From Cynocephalus volans (taxonomy: Eukaryota > Chordata > Mammalia > Dermoptera > Cynocephalidae), in assembly GCF_027409185.1 (NCBI RefSeq), contig NC_084463.1, positions 109,168,133-109,232,132 of the forward strand: a DNA stretch of 64,000 nucleotides, given 5' to 3'. The translations under genes and the position numbers were made by a program. The notes beneath the pieces are model-generated. The model was not told the DNA's origin, made no database searches, and was given only the letters and a program-made list of their open reading frames with translations. Shown here piece after piece: positions 37,763 through 50,175 of the stretch (positions are counted from its first letter, which is position 1; each line of letters starts with the position of its first letter).

Positions 37763-38274
37763 AAAAGATCCCCAAACAGATTCAATCTAAAAAGATCCCC
37801 TCCATAACACGTTATAGTCAAACTGACAAAGCTCAAAGGCAAAGAGAGAATCTTAAAAGAAGCAAGAGGAAAACATCAAGTGACCTATAAGAGAGCCCCT
37901 ATCAAACTAACAGTCAACAGAAACTCTCCAGGCCAGAAGAAAATGGGATGATATATTCAAAATATTAAAAGAAAAAAACTGCCAGCCAAGAATACTATAC
38001 CCAGCAAGGCTATCCTTCAGAAATGAGGGGAAAATAGTGTATTTTCCAGACAAACAAAAGCCACAGGAGTTCACCACCACACAACCAGCCCTACAGGAAA
38101 TCTTCAAGGAAATCCTGCATCTGGAATCTGACAAACAATAATCACTACCATGAATACACAAGAAAGAACAAAACCCACTAGTAGAACAAAAAAATGCAAA
38201 TGAGAAAGAGAAAGAAACTAAATCTGAACACCACAAAAAACCATAATGACAATGTAACAATGCCCCTGCTTTAT

Positions 38275-38815
38275 TTCTGATTTTATTAATTTCAGTCTTC
38301 TCTCTTTTTTTCTTGTCAATCTAAGTAAAAGATTGCAAATTTTGTTGCTCTTTTTAAAAAATAAACTTTTGGTTTTGTTTATTTTCTCTATTATTATCTA
38401 ATTCCCTATTTCATACATTTCTGTTGTAATCTTTGTTATTCCCTCACATTCGCTTTTGGTTTACTTCGCTCTTCTTTCTCTATTTTCTTAAGATAGAAAT
38501 TTACATTACTGATTTGAGATTTTTCTTATTTTAAAAATAGGTGTTTACAAGTATAATTTTTCCTCTAAGCACTGTATGAGCCCTGCATACTATAAATTTT
38601 GATATGTTGCATTTTGATTTTTATCTTAAAGTACTCTCTTAATTTCCCTGTGATTTTTTTTTTTACCCATTGATTATTTAGGAGAGTGTTTAACTTCCAC
38701 ACATTTGTGAATTTTCTAAATTTCCTTCTGTTATTGTGGTCAGAGAACATATTTTCTATGATCTTAGTCTATTTTAATGTGTTAAGACTTGTTTTATGGC
38801 CAGAAATTAAAAATA
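38275..38815 (-). mobile_element. old L1 ORF2 fragment
   Basis: Antisense ORF2 between endonuclease and RT: TTACTGATTTGAGATTTTTC, CTGTTATTGTGGTCAGAGAAC, GACTTGTTTTATGGCC. Confidence 0.7.
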
Positions 38816-38837
38816 TAAATTAAAAAAAAGAAAAAAA

Positions 38838-39420
38838 AAGAAATACAGACTTCACAGGGAAAATGCAGCCTAGCTCCAGAGACTGAGCAATGGCCTCACC
38901 AAGTTTAATATGAAAGAAATACACACCTCTCAGGCAAAGTGCAGGCTGACTACAGAGAGAATGAGCAACACCCCACCTTTTTCCTGGATTCAACTTTTAT
39001 AGTTTGGCTGTCTACAAATATTCATGTTATTTGATGAATATTCAGCTAAAGGGGTGGTTCCCAGTTATGTAATAGGTTTGCACGTGTTCAGTTGGGCTCC
39101 TTTAGAGCATGCTCATTGGTCAAATTCCATCACATACACCGAATACACTTTAAGCATTCTAGGTGCTCTCTAGCACCTCCAGTGGAAGGTCGGTCAAGGG
39201 GCAAACTCCTTTTTACTGAGCATGCTCAGCCACTGAGATTACATAAATCAGCCTCCTGTGATCTCAATCTCCACTGGTTGGTACCAAAAATAGGTGCAAC
39301 AAGCAATAGTAGCTCAGGACTTAGAGGAGGGGCTGGAGTCCTAGGGGAGTAGTTTGAGACTCAGGGGAGTGGGCTGAAGCCCAACCCCAGCGAAACTGAA
39401 CACATCCTATCTCACAATCA
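38838..39420 (-). mobile_element. possible ERV LTR, boundaries unresolved
   Basis: Unlike L1 or SINE. It contains an imperfect duplication of about 75 bp (AGAAATACAGACTTC at 38840 and AGAAATACACACCTC at 38914). On minus, an ATTAAA signal is followed by a U5-like stretch. No TG...CA ends with a target duplication could be fixed. Confidence 0.35.
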
Positions 39421-39482
39421 CTGTATGCCCTGTACAGGAAGGTCCATGCAAGAAATGTATTTCAATCCTGAGTGCCAGAAGA

Positions 39483-39581
39483 GGCTGGCCAGTTGGCTCA
39501 GTTGGTTAGAACATGATGTTGATAACACCAAGGTCAAGGGTTCAGATCCCCATAATGGCCAACCACAGAAAAAAAAAAAAA
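39483..39581 (+). mobile_element. monomeric tRNA-Ile-derived SINE
   Basis: A 75-nt tRNA-like body at 39487-39561: A box TTGGCTCAGTTGG, anticodon loop TTGATAA (GAT, Ile), B box GGGTTCAGATCC, near-complete acceptor stem (GGCCAGT with AATGGCC), then an A-tail. Imperfect 20-bp target duplication at 39461-39480 and 39582-39602. It is a retroposon, not a tRNA gene. Confidence 0.85.
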
Positions 39582-39869
39582 TTCCAAAGCTGAATACCAG
39601 AAAAAAAATTTTTCCCTTGAGAAACTGACATGACTTTTCCTTCTGAAGAAAGCAAGCATGCGATTGATCACATTTTTCTGTTCACCTTGGCTTCCAGGAG
39701 GATAGGATCCAAATTTGCAGCTCAACTTTAATAAATTTGTCAAATTCTATGACTTAGAGATCTGCATTACAACTTTCTCCTATTCTCTCTTTTATTTTCC
39801 CTCATTCCTACTTTTATCTTTTTGTATTTTGCTGCTGTTATTGTATTGACTATTAAGTTTCTTTAAATA

Positions 39870-40200
39870 TTTTGCACTTGCTGTTTCCTCTACCCTTAAG
39901 GCCCTGCCCCCATTTCTCCACAAGGCTGGTTCCCTCTAATCATTCAGATCTCAGATCACTTGCTACCCCCTCAGAGAAGCCCTCCCTGATCTCTCTATCT
40001 AAAGTAATCCCACCCACAGTATGTCACATTATCCTGCTTTGTTGTCTTAGAGCACTTAACACCATCTGAAACAGATTTTATTTTCTTTCTTCCCTCACCA
40101 GCAGTTAAGTTCCAAGACAGGAGGAACCTGGCCTCTTTGTTTACTCTTGTTTCTAATGCCTGGGACAGTGCCTGACACTGAGTAGCTATTTAATAAAAAT
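39870..40200 (+). repeat. L2 3' end
   Basis: CAGAGAAGCCCTCCCTGATC, CAGTTAAGTTCCAAGACAGG, GGACAGTGCCTGACACTGAG, TATTTAATAAA. Confidence 0.75.
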
Positions 40201-40224
40201 CATGGCATTTGGAAATGAAAAAAT

Positions 40225-40305
40225 TAATGGAAGAAAGGAAGGGAAGGAGGGAAGAAGGCAGAAAGGGAAGGAGGAAGGAGGAAGGGGGAAGGAAAGAGAG
40301 ACTTT
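40225..40305 (+). repeat. purine-rich (GGAA)n tract
   Basis: About 80 bp of A and G only apart from one C (GGAAGGAGGGAAGAAGG style). It follows the L2 tail. Confidence 0.85.
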
Positions 40306-40394
40306 GTAGAACATGGTAAGATAGAGATGGATAGGGAAATAGGTGGATAGATAAACTGACAAGTAGACAAATGTTCATTTCCAATGTGCAAATG

Positions 40395-40645
40395 TCAGGT
40401 TTTTTTCAATTTCATATATATTTATTTGTGTGGGGTACAATGTGTTGTTTCAATACATGCATATACTGCACAATGATACACTTAGGGCAGATGGCATAGT
40501 TTTGTACCTGTTAGTCCGCCCCTTCTCCTCCACAAGATCCCCCTCCCCTCCCAGCCTTTGGTAACCATTATTCTACTCTCTCTACTTCTATGAGAACCAC
40601 TTTTTTTTTTAGATCCACATATGAGACCATGCAGTAATATTATAG
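40395..40645 (-). mobile_element. old L1 3' UTR fragment
   Basis: Antisense L1 3' UTR: TTTGTGTGGGGTACAATGTG, TCAATACATGCATATACTGC. Confidence 0.65.
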
Positions 40646-41605
40646 AAAGATCCAGAGAAACAACACAAGAAAGTAAAACATAATTCAAGTCCCTAAACTA
40701 TATACATAGAGATCCTGGGTTTTCTTGGGGAACCCTTGATGTAATGCCTCAGACATATTTCTTCTGAAGTGCTCAAGTGGATCAAAGCAGCTACTCAAAT
40801 ATTATGGCTAGTTAACATAGCTGAAGCAACAATTCTCAGCGAGATAATGGATTGCAACACCATGACCACTAACATGACAAAGTCTTGACACAAAGAGATC
40901 AGTCTATTTCAGGGGTCATTATTACACAACAATCTGCTCTCATTCTATTCCTGTAATTATTAACATCACCACTAGCAACAAGAGCTATATGTTGTTTATT
41001 TAAACACTCTGTTGTAATGTCATTGTTACAGTGCAATGTCAAACTGCTTGACATTTAAGGGAGAGAAATCAGAATTGAAGTTTGTCAATATAACAAAGCA
41101 TAGAAGCAATTATTACAGTCTTTTCCGGGGTTTGTTGACACTGATGATAAAAATACCAGAATTGGGGTGGGGAGAAATTTGAGTTTTCTTAAGTCAAGAA
41201 GCAGTTGGTTTACACATTAATTAAATTTTACCTCTGTTATTCAAAAGATTTTTAAGAGACTCTACATAACAAAAAAATCACCCCATAAATTTTCTGTTCT
41301 GTAAGACAAACTTAGTGGTGTTTAGATAATTACGTGTTACATTAAGATTTCTTAAATGGGAACATGTCTGAAAAGTGTATAATGTAAAATATAACTTTTT
41401 CCTGATGAGAGTTGTGTTTGATTACTGGTAGGCTCTATCAAATTATACAAGTCTTTCCACTTTTCTCTTCCTACCTTGACAAAGTAAAACTGTACCTTAT
41501 CCCCACAGCTCAAATATGAAATAAACATTCAGCAGTTAATTCAGTTTGTCTGATCAGCTTTGGATATCTGACCCGGCCTCCTTGTCAGATAAAACTAGTT
41601 AGAGT
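40646..41605. other. no recognised feature
   Basis: AT-rich, no exon or nameable repeat. Confidence 0.45.
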
Positions 41606-43205
41606 TCAGGCTAGTGCACACCAAAAGTTCATGGATTGGAAGACTTACATTGTTAAGATGGCAATGCTCCACAAATTGATCTACAAATCCAATGCAATCC
41701 TTACCAAAATTTCAGCTGTGCTTTTTGCAGAAATTGATAATCTAATCCTAAAACTCATACGGAAATGAAAGGGTCCCAAAGCAGGCAAAACAATCTTAAA
41801 GAGAAGAGAAAAGTTGGAGGATTCATAGTTCCTCATTTCAAAACTTACTACAAAGCTATAGTAATCAAGACTGGGTCATACTGGTGTAAGGACAGACATG
41901 CAGATCAATCAAATAGAATTGAGAGTCCAGAAATATACCCACACCTTTATGGTCAACTGACAAGGGTGCCAAGACAATTCAATGGGGAAAAAATAGTTTT
42001 TTAAACAAATGGTGCTGGGGAAACTGGATATCCACTTGCAGAGGAACAAATTTGGATCTGTACCTCACACCATATACAAGTTAACTCAAATTGGGTCAAA
42101 GACATACATGAGCTAAAATTGTAAAACTCTTAGAAGAAACATACACATAAATCTTCATGACCTTGGATTAGGCAATGGTTTCTTAGAAAACCATTGCACC
42201 TAAAGCAAAAGCAACCAAAGGGAAAAAAAATAGATAAATCGAACTTCATCAAAATGAAAACTTTTGTACTTCAAAGGACAGTATCAAGAAAGTGCAAAGA
42301 CAAACAACAGAATAGGAGAAAACATTTACAAGTCATATATCTGATAATGGTCTAGTATCTAGAAATATATTTTTAAAACTCTTACAACTCAGAAGTAAAA
42401 AAGACAAATAACCCAATCTAAAAATGAGCAAAGGATATGAATAAACATTTTTCCGAAGAAGATATACAAATGGCCAATAAGCACATGAAAAGATGCTCAA
42501 CATCATTAAACTTCAGAGAAGTGCAAATCCAAACCATAATGAGATACTTCACACCCACGAGGATGAGTCTAAACAAAAGATAGATGATAAGTGCTGGTGA
42601 GGATGTGGAGAAACTGGAAACTTCATACACGGCTGGTGAAAATGTAAAACAGTACAGCTGCTTTGGAAAAGTCTGGCGGTTCATCAAACAATTGAACACA
42701 GAGTCATCACATGACCGCTCCTGGGTATATATCAAGAGAATCAAAAACGTATGTCCAGACAAAAATTTATACATGAGTTTTCAGAGCGTTATTCCTAATA
42801 GCCAAAAAGAGGAAACAACCCAAATGGCCATCAAATGATGAATGGACAAACCAAATGTGGAATGTCATTTGGCCATAAACAGAAATGAAATACTGATACA
42901 TGCTGCAGTATGGACAAAGCTCAACATCATTACGCTAAGTGAGAGAAACACACGCAGAGGCCACGACTTCATTTACATGATACGTCTAGAATAGGCAAAT
43001 ATATATATACAAGAGATTAGAAGTTGCCAGGGACGGGGAGGAGAGGAAAATGGGGAGAGAATGCTAACAGATTTGATAAAAATATTCTAAAATTTTATAG
43101 TGGTGATGGTTGCACACCTTGTAAACATACTAAAAACCACTGAATTGTACTCTTTAAAGGGTAAGTTTATGGTATATGAATTATATCTCAATAAAAAATA
43201 ATGTA
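41606..43205 (+). mobile_element. old L1 (L1MA/B-like), 1.6 kb 3' part
   Basis: Sense ORF2 from TGCTCCACAAATTGATCTAC through AAATGGTGCTGGGGAAACTG to the 3' UTR ending TATATCTCAATAAAAAA. The same structure as the copy at 26.9-28.2 kb; many stops. Confidence 0.8.
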
Positions 43206-43454
43206 AAAACAACTAAATAATGCTTTATATTTATGAATTCTAAGGCCATTTTTTTTCTGTTACTTTTAACGTCTTTGAAATTATAATTGATTCTATATTA
43301 CAATTGCTGTCAGCCAGGTAGCAGTCCTGATATGGTTGTATAAAAACCTGTTTTGATTCCTCTGCAGACAGAGAAGGTGCCTTCTTCCTGCAGAACCAAG
43401 AAAGTTCCTGCATGTATGTGTCTTAATTCCAATGAAATACAAGTAATACTAACT

Positions 43455-43690
43455 CACCTAGTATTACCAACTCTGTGCCAGGCACTGTCCCAAATGCTTT
43501 ATATATTTTAACATAATCCTCACCACAACTCCATGAGGCAGGTACTGTTATTAATCCATTTCATATATGAAGAAACAGAAGTACAGTATGCTGCAGGGAA
43601 TTGTCTGGACCATACAGCTGGTATGTGAGTCCCATCCAGGCTGTCTGGTTCAGAGTCTGTGCTCCTAACCATTAGACATCACTGCCTCTC
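43455..43690 (-). repeat. MIR, nearly full length
   Basis: Antisense MIR: TCTGTGCCAGGCACTGTCCC, CCATGAGGCAGGTACTGTTA, TCTGTGCTCCTAACCATTAG. Confidence 0.85.
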
Positions 43691-44760
43691 TTACCTGTAA
43701 AATACTGTGGGCGCATGTCAGCTAGGACCTTAGACAGTCTTCAAGGTTCCCGGATGCAAAGTTGACCATGAAAATAACTAAAGATAATAGGCTCACAATG
43801 GTGATAAAACCCCATTCATTTGGAAGTTTGATTTGTTCATCCAAACACTTTTTGGCTGTGTCTAACTAATTTCACAGTCCAAAACTTCATTTACTGAGCT
43901 CAAATAATAGGGAATAATCTCTCTCTACTTGGCTTACAAGGTGCATAAAAGGAGCTGGCACCTTAGTCATTGACCCTTGTCACTTTTCCCCCAGCTGACT
44001 GCAGAGATCAACCTCCCTCCCCTGTGGCAAGCCCAGCCAGATTCGGGTGAGCATGGGGATGGAGGGATGAAGTCCCTTTTACTGACATGTGAAGGGTATA
44101 GACCCAGGGGAAAAGCCACCAGAAGTCACCCCAGGAAAGAGGGCAGGGTTAGACCTGGGGCAAATGTTCCACCTCCCTGTCACCTGACATCCAATTTTAC
44201 TGATTTAATGCAAAGTAAATCATTGGAATATTTCAAGGACTCCTGAGGATTCAGGGGCATCCAGCATGCCCAGGCTCAAGGGAGAAGATGGATCATGTCA
44301 CTTCTAAGAAATTTTAGGCAGAGGGAAAAGACAGCAAAGACCTCCCTGTCCCCCTACTTCCAAGGCTCTTGCCACACCCAGCCCTGCTATGTCCCCTCAG
44401 ATACCAGGTGCTTGTTCAGAATGGCTGGGGAAACCCAGCCTGAGCCTGATTGCTCCCAACAAGCTAGTCCCAGTTCCCTGAGGTCAGAGTGAGGGTGGAG
44501 GCTAGACTCAAGAGGCCTCTACTGACTCTCCACATCCTCTTACAAAGGCTTCAGTGGCATTTTCCAGCCATGGACACCAATAGCTACATCTCCTCCAGCC
44601 TAGGCCTTGGCTCCAGAGGTCAGAGCCAAACACAATCCTTTCAGAAGAGAAATGGCTGAAGCAAAAGGGACAACAGAAGACAGTCACAAGTAAGGCAGGA
44701 CACTGGCTCTCAACTGTTGTGCAACAGAAAGAGGGTGCACAGAAAAGATACCTGAACTAC
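43691..44760. other. no recognised feature
   Basis: Moderately GC-rich, unique-looking DNA at 43.97-44.70 kb. Open frames up to 89 codons lack family similarity. Confidence 0.4.
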
Positions 44761-45780
44761 CATCCTTTAATTCTTTTTTTCTTCTTAAATTTTTATTTGT
44801 AAATAATTTCAAACCTAGAGAAAAATTGCAAAAAATAAAAATAGTAAAAAGAATGCCCAAATATCTTTTGCCCAGATTCACCTATTAACATTTTACCCCA
44901 TCTTATTTATAGCTATATATACATATATGTGTGTACATATTTTTTAACTGAATCTAGTTTGTTTTTTTTTTTTTTTCTGTACCATTTATGTACACTATGG
45001 TCTTTTACTTCTAAATACTCCAGTGCATATTCTGTAAAAATTAGGATATTGTTTTACATAACCACAGTGCAGTCATGAACTTTAGCATATTTAACATTGA
45101 TACAATAATGTAACCTACTATTGTTCGTATCCCATTTTTGTCAGTTTACCCAGTAATGTTCTTTATAGCACTCCCCCGCCCTCACCACACTACAGGACCC
45201 CAGTCGGGGGTCAGATATTGCATTTAGCTGTCATGTGTTCTTTAGCCTCCTTTAATCTGGAAGATTTTCAGAATTTTTCTTTGTCTTAAAGAATCCAGTC
45301 TCCTAGCCCCTGCTTTTATCTAATCTTTTGCGTTTGGGGTTTGTCTGATGTTTCTCTGTGATTAGATTCAGGTTATGCACGCTTGGCCACAATACCGTAT
45401 AGGTCATGTTCTGTCCTCAGGGTATCACATCTAGATGCACAGTATGTCCACCTGTCCCTTATTGGTGATGTTATTTTTATCCTACGGTCAAAGTGTTAGC
45501 TGATTTCTTCACTGTATAATTACTGCATGTTTTTTCTCTCTCACAACTAATGAGCAATCCGTGGAGAGACAATTTTAAACTCTGCAAGTATTCTACTCAT
45601 CAAAATCTCCCCCTGGAGTTAGAACCTCATCAAGCTTTCCTGATTTTACCTGGAGCTCAATGAGTGCCCGCTGGCGCCACCTACGGGGCTGCAAGTGCAT
45701 TGCAACAAGGGGAATGAACCATGGGCCTTCTCTCACTCTTGCGGCTTGTCCGCCTCAGACATTTTATTTTTTTAACAGCC
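44760..45780 (-). mobile_element. probable old L1 3' UTR-like fragment
   Basis: Resembles an antisense old L1 3' end (TTTTATTTGTAAATAATTTC, TTGTCTGATGTTTCTC, TGGTGATGTTATTTTTATCC). Family is uncertain. Confidence 0.4.
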
Positions 45781-45794
45781 TAGAGAATCAACTT

Positions 45795-47180
45795 TTTTAA
45801 AAAATATTTTATTTCATTTTGTCAAAATACAATGTGGTTGATTACTGTAGCCCATTACCGTCCTCCTCCCTCTTCCCCGTCCCTCCCACAACCTCGCTTG
45901 TGGTATCAATTTCAAGGAATTGTAATTGATGTGTCTTCTTCCCCCTCGCCCCGGTTTTTTTTGTGTGTGTATTTATTTATTTATTTTTAGCTCCCACAAA
46001 TAAGTGAGAACATGTGATATTTCTCTTTCTGTGCCTGACTTGTTTCACTTAATATAATTCTCTCTAGGTCCATCCGTGTCGTTGCAAATGGCAGTATTTC
46101 ATCCTTTTTTATAGCAGAGTAGTATTCCATTGTGTAGATGTACCACATTTTCCGTATCCACTCATCAGATGATGGGCATTTGGGCTGGTTCCAACTCTTG
46201 GCTATTGTAAAGAGTGCTGCGATGAACATTGGGGAACAGGTATACCTTCGACTTGATGATTTCCATTCCTCTGGGTATATTCCCAGCAGTGGGATAGCTG
46301 GGTCATATGGCAGATCTATCTGCCATTGTTTGAGGAACCTCCATACCATTTTCCATAGAGGCTGCACCATTTTGCAGTCCCACCAACAATGTATGAGAGT
46401 TCCTTTTTCTCCGCAAACTCGCCAGCATTTATCATTCACAGTCTTTTGTATATTAGCCATCCTAACTGGGATGAGACGGTATCTCAGTGTAGTTTTGATT
46501 TGCCTTTCCCGAATGCTGAGTGATGTTGAGCATTTTTTCATATGTCTGTTGGCCATTTGTATATCTTCTTTTAAGAAATGCCTATTTAGCTCTTTTGCCC
46601 ATTTTTTAATTGGGTTGCTTGTTTTTTTCTTGTAAAGTTGTTTGAGTTCCTTGTATATTCTGGATATTAAACCTTTGTCAGATGTATATTTTGCAAATAT
46701 TTTCTCCCATTCTGTTGGTTGTCTTTTAACTCTGTTAATTGTTTCTTTTGCTGTGCAGAAGCTTTTTAGTTTGATATAATCCCATTTGTTTATTTTTCCT
46801 TTAGTGCCCGTGCTTTTGGGGTCATATTCATGGAGTCTGTGTCTAGTCCTACTTTCTGAAGTGTTTCTCCTATGTTTTCTTTAAGAAGTTTTATTGTTTC
46901 AGGGTGTATATTTAATTCTTTAATCCATTTTGAGTTGACTTTAGTGTATGGTGAAAGATATGGGTCTAGTTTCATTCTCCTGCATATTGATATCCAATTA
47001 TCCCAGCACCATTTCCTAAAGAGGCAGTTTCTTCCCCAGTGTATAGGCTTGGTGCCTTTGTCAAAGATCAGATGGCTGTAGGTGTGTGGGTTGATTTCTG
47101 GATTCTCTATTCTATTCCATTGATCAGTGTGTCTGTTTTTATGCCAGTACCATACTGTTTTGGTTATTATAGCTTTAAGA
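45795..47180 (-). mobile_element. young-looking 5'-truncated L1
   Basis: Minus-strand 3' UTR and ORF2 C-terminal part. It closely matches 1402-2740 in both sequence and orientation, but with fewer lesions; the frame at 46556-45987 stays open for 189 codons to the natural ORF2 stop. Confidence 0.88.
45987..46556 (-). pseudogene. L1 ORF2 C-terminal open frame (189 codons)
   Basis: Keeps the Cys/His knuckle ([15 protein letters not shown]) and the C-terminal block ending [11 protein letters not shown] before the normal stop. The RT and endonuclease are absent, so it is inert. Confidence 0.8.
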
Positions 47181-47184
47181 AGAA

Positions 47185-48680
47185 CTTGTAGAGACCTGAG
47201 TCACAGGCCTGAGTTCTACTTCTGACAATGCGACTTACTCATGAGGAACCTTGGACATGTTCTTCTCAACTTCAGGGTTCCCAGTAAAATGGGAGATTGG
47301 ATGACAAAGACCTGAGCTATGCATTCGTTCAACAAATATTTGTTAAGCAATTATAGGCTCTGTTCCAGGATCTAGGCAAGATTTCTTCTCTCAGGGAAGT
47401 TTACACCCTATCCGATGTAGCCTGGAAAACTCAATTGTCTCAAAAATGCCCTATATGACTGGATTTGTTTTTTATGTAGTATCCAATCAAGGACCAGGTG
47501 TTTCATTTAGTTGCTCTTTTCTATATCATACACTCCAAGCTTCTCAGGTGGGAAATTTTGTGTTAAAGTGATAGAATTTCAGTGCTCAGTATTGAAAATT
47601 CAGGCCATTCTAACTGCTAGTGAAAATCAGCCCAGTCTAACTACCGCTAAAGACTAGACAATCTCACCCTCCTGTCCAGTGTTAAGACTGCATGAAACTT
47701 TATAAGAGAACAAACCAGGGTTGTTCAATGAGTCTTGGGAATGTTATTCATACAAAAGCATCTTTTAAGAGGCCTGTGTGCTTCATAAACTGTTAAATTC
47801 TATAAAATATAATCTAATCTGCAAATCTGTTTGGTTGTCTTAATTTATTACTCTTTCGATACTTGTTTAAGCTGACATCCCTGCTTTCTGAAATACTTGA
47901 GAGGTTTCTTAAGTCAGAAGAACAACTTTGGAATTCCCTTCTCCCTGTATGCCTCTCATTACACTGGTGTATTCCTAATTCAGACTTTGAGAGTCGTTTT
48001 CTCATTTAAAGGAATTGAGACATCCAAGTGGAGGTGTCCAATAAACCATAGATTATGTGGGTCTGGAGTTCAGAACAGCGGGCTCATGACTTTGATCAGA
48101 TTCTCCAAGTTTCTGAATCAGTCATATTGTTTAGTTGCAAGTAACAGAAACCAATTCTGGCTTACTTAAGCAGCAAATGAACTTATTAAAAGATTTTTTA
48201 GGTAGTTCACAGAATTGTCAGGAAGGCTGGAGAATTAAGCTAAGAGCTGTGCGGCCAGGAACAATTGCTAAAATCATGTGTGGAACAGAGTCTGCTGAGC
48301 AAACTGTTACGCCAGCTGACACCAGGTGCTTCAACTTATACTGTGCTACTGCTGCCATGGAAACCCCACCTCCCTGCAAACAACACTGCCACCAGAGTGG
48401 TGTCTCTGTGTTTTTTTTGTTTTGTTTTGTTTTTAACCACTACCACTGGACCTGTACCCTGGCTTCAAGGGATGCTGGAAAATCAAGATTTTTGTATATT
48501 TAGCTTCTGTAGTGAGGAGTGAACTGCGCTTCCCAAGACTCCTGAGGTGGGGAACACACCAAAAATAGGAAAGAAGTTCAGACTTTATGCAGACAATGAA
48601 TGACAAATATTCATTACAATATCCTTGACCCCCCAAAATGGCTAGAAACCACTGGTGTAAAGTGAGCAAAGAGAAAGCTA
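47185..48680. other. unique-looking DNA with short L2 pieces
   Basis: L2-like antisense pieces at about 47310-47420 (CAACAAATATTTGTTAAGC) and 47990-48110 (GACATCCAAGTGGAGGTGTC). The 48.1-48.4 kb part looks like an unidentified old repeat (AGTTGCAAGTAACAGAAACC). No exon. Confidence 0.4.
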
Positions 48681-48688
48681 AGAATATG

Positions 48689-49386
48689 TGCAGGGGCTGA
48701 GCGATAGCTATGCTAATTGTCTGTTTGGGGTTACTGTTGGAATCCTGCCGAGGTAGCCAATTGTATTGCTAAGTGTATTGCTACAGCAATAGCTACGCCA
48801 ATTGTCTGGTTGGGATTATTGTCGACTCCTGCCAACATAGGCAATTGTAAAGCTACATGACAACACCAATTGAATAGCTAGGCGATTCATATCTAAAGCC
48901 AAAACGTTTCATTATTTTAGTTATACTAAGTTTCCATTTGTATTGTCAGGGCTAGGGCTCAGACCCTTCAAACCCATTGTACAGACAGGGTCACCAGACC
49001 CCTCACATGCCAGGCTGGGTCATAGACCCCTCACACACAGGTCCATGCTAGGTAATTGGAAAAGATCCTGGGAGCCATTGGCAGATGACATGAGCTCAGT
49101 CCTCAGTAGCAGCAGCGGCGGGTGGCCTCTCGGAGCATCCCAGGGGCACTGGCAGCGGCCTCCCCATGGCCCCCTGGGGGGCATCCCGGGGGCGGGAGAC
49201 CCCGTAGATCACAGCCACTCATCCTTTATACTTAAGTCCATAACCCAGGACACCTGGGTACACATGCGCAATTACATAAGACAATAACCAAGGAACACCT
49301 GGGCCCACGTGCATATTTACATCAAATGCTCAGCAAGATTCTGAACATCTTTGGGGCTCTGATCATTTTCCTTCACTTTCCGTACA
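48689..49386. mobile_element. solo ERV LTR, 698 bp
   Basis: TG...CA ends (TGCAGGGGCTGAGC to TTTCCGTACA) and a 5-bp target duplication ATATG at 48684-48688 and 49387-49391. It contains an imperfect 85-bp tandem duplication (AGCTATGCTAATTGTCTG at 48706, AGCTACGCCAATTGTCTG at 48791), a GC-rich middle (49110-49205) and a TATA-like box near 49211-49217. No internal viral genes. Orientation is unresolved. Confidence 0.75.
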
Positions 49387-49703
49387 ATATGTAACTGGGG
49401 AACATCATTTATAAAGGGACATTCTTGAAGTGTTTAGTGCCTGGAAGTGTTAGGCATTCATCAGATGCTTTTTTCCTAACTCCACCTCAGACCTATTGCG
49501 TGCATTTTGAAGAACAGGCTGTGTTCATGCAATAAGAAGCAGAGAGCTGAGTTCTTCCCTAGAGAGAAAAGCTTCACAGTCTATTCTTGTCCACCATGTG
49601 TTCTTAATGATGTTGGAGTCCAGAGGGAAGAAGGCCATGCAGTGTTTGACCATATTGACTGAAAAACACTTCAGGACACAATTGTTGGTAAAGAAAAGTG
49701 CTA

Positions 49704-49709
49704 TTTATT
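49704..49709 (-). terminator. candidate TRIM66 polyadenylation signal AATAAA
   Basis: AATAAATAG on the minus strand with a GT/T-rich downstream element (TTGTGTCC then AAGTGTTTTT). It is the best signal between the stop codon and the solo LTR at 48.7-49.4 kb. Confidence 0.4.
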
Positions 49710-50069
49710 TGTTCATGAATGTGTAGGTTCTTTTAAAATCAGTGACACTTCCTCTTACAGTATCCCTGCCTCATGTCCCTAATCACTTTGGATCCAATGG
49801 CTACTTCTAGAAAAAGAATAGGAGGAACTCATCCTAGACATCCACAAAAGGGTGCAGCTTGAGGAATGAGCACATGGCTCAAGAAGCAGCACCAGCTGAT
49901 AAGGGCATTCCTCAATGCAGCTCAATTTGGCCTGTGAGTCCCTTTTACCTGGTCAGAACTCTCCCAGCTGTGTCCCACTCTCAGAGTTCCTTGTGTGGCC
50001 TGGGCTTTAGAGTTAGAATCACAATTACCATCTTTAGAACTGGAGAGCCTCTGAGAGATGACTGTTCTC

Positions 50070-50175
50070 AGCCACCCTCCACACCAGCTTTATAGATGAG
50101 GTCACATAGCTCATAACTGGCAGAGCAAAAATTTGGGTATTCAGACTATCAAATCAAATGTCTTTTCTACTATAC
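50070..50175 (-). repeat. MIR fragment
   Basis: CTTTATAGATGAGGTCACATAG and CATAACTGGCAGAGC resemble the antisense MIR core. Confidence 0.45.

Larger units (their letters stand above)
36340..38265 (+). mobile_element. L1 5' region and decayed ORF1, with a nested L1 tail
   Basis: Sense L1. A 5' UTR-like part has a 66-bp duplication (AGGCAGGAG at 36426 and 36492) and a 12-bp minisatellite at 36574-36620. ORF1 runs from about 36640 (TEKEFRATILR, KEINTFKKNVAEF coiled coil) and continues at 37777-38140 (PARLSFRNEGK region). It is split by another L1 3' end at 37411-37762. Many frame breaks. Confidence 0.75.

Noticed and set aside
36340..38815. ORF1 (+) followed by ORF2 (-) as one twin-primed L1
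   Set aside because: The order sense-5' then antisense-3' is not what twin priming gives, and the second part looks older. Treated as two elements.
39487..39561. Functional tRNA-Ile(GAT) gene
   Set aside because: The cloverleaf is damaged, it has an A-tail and a target duplication, and related dimeric copies are nearby. It is a SINE.
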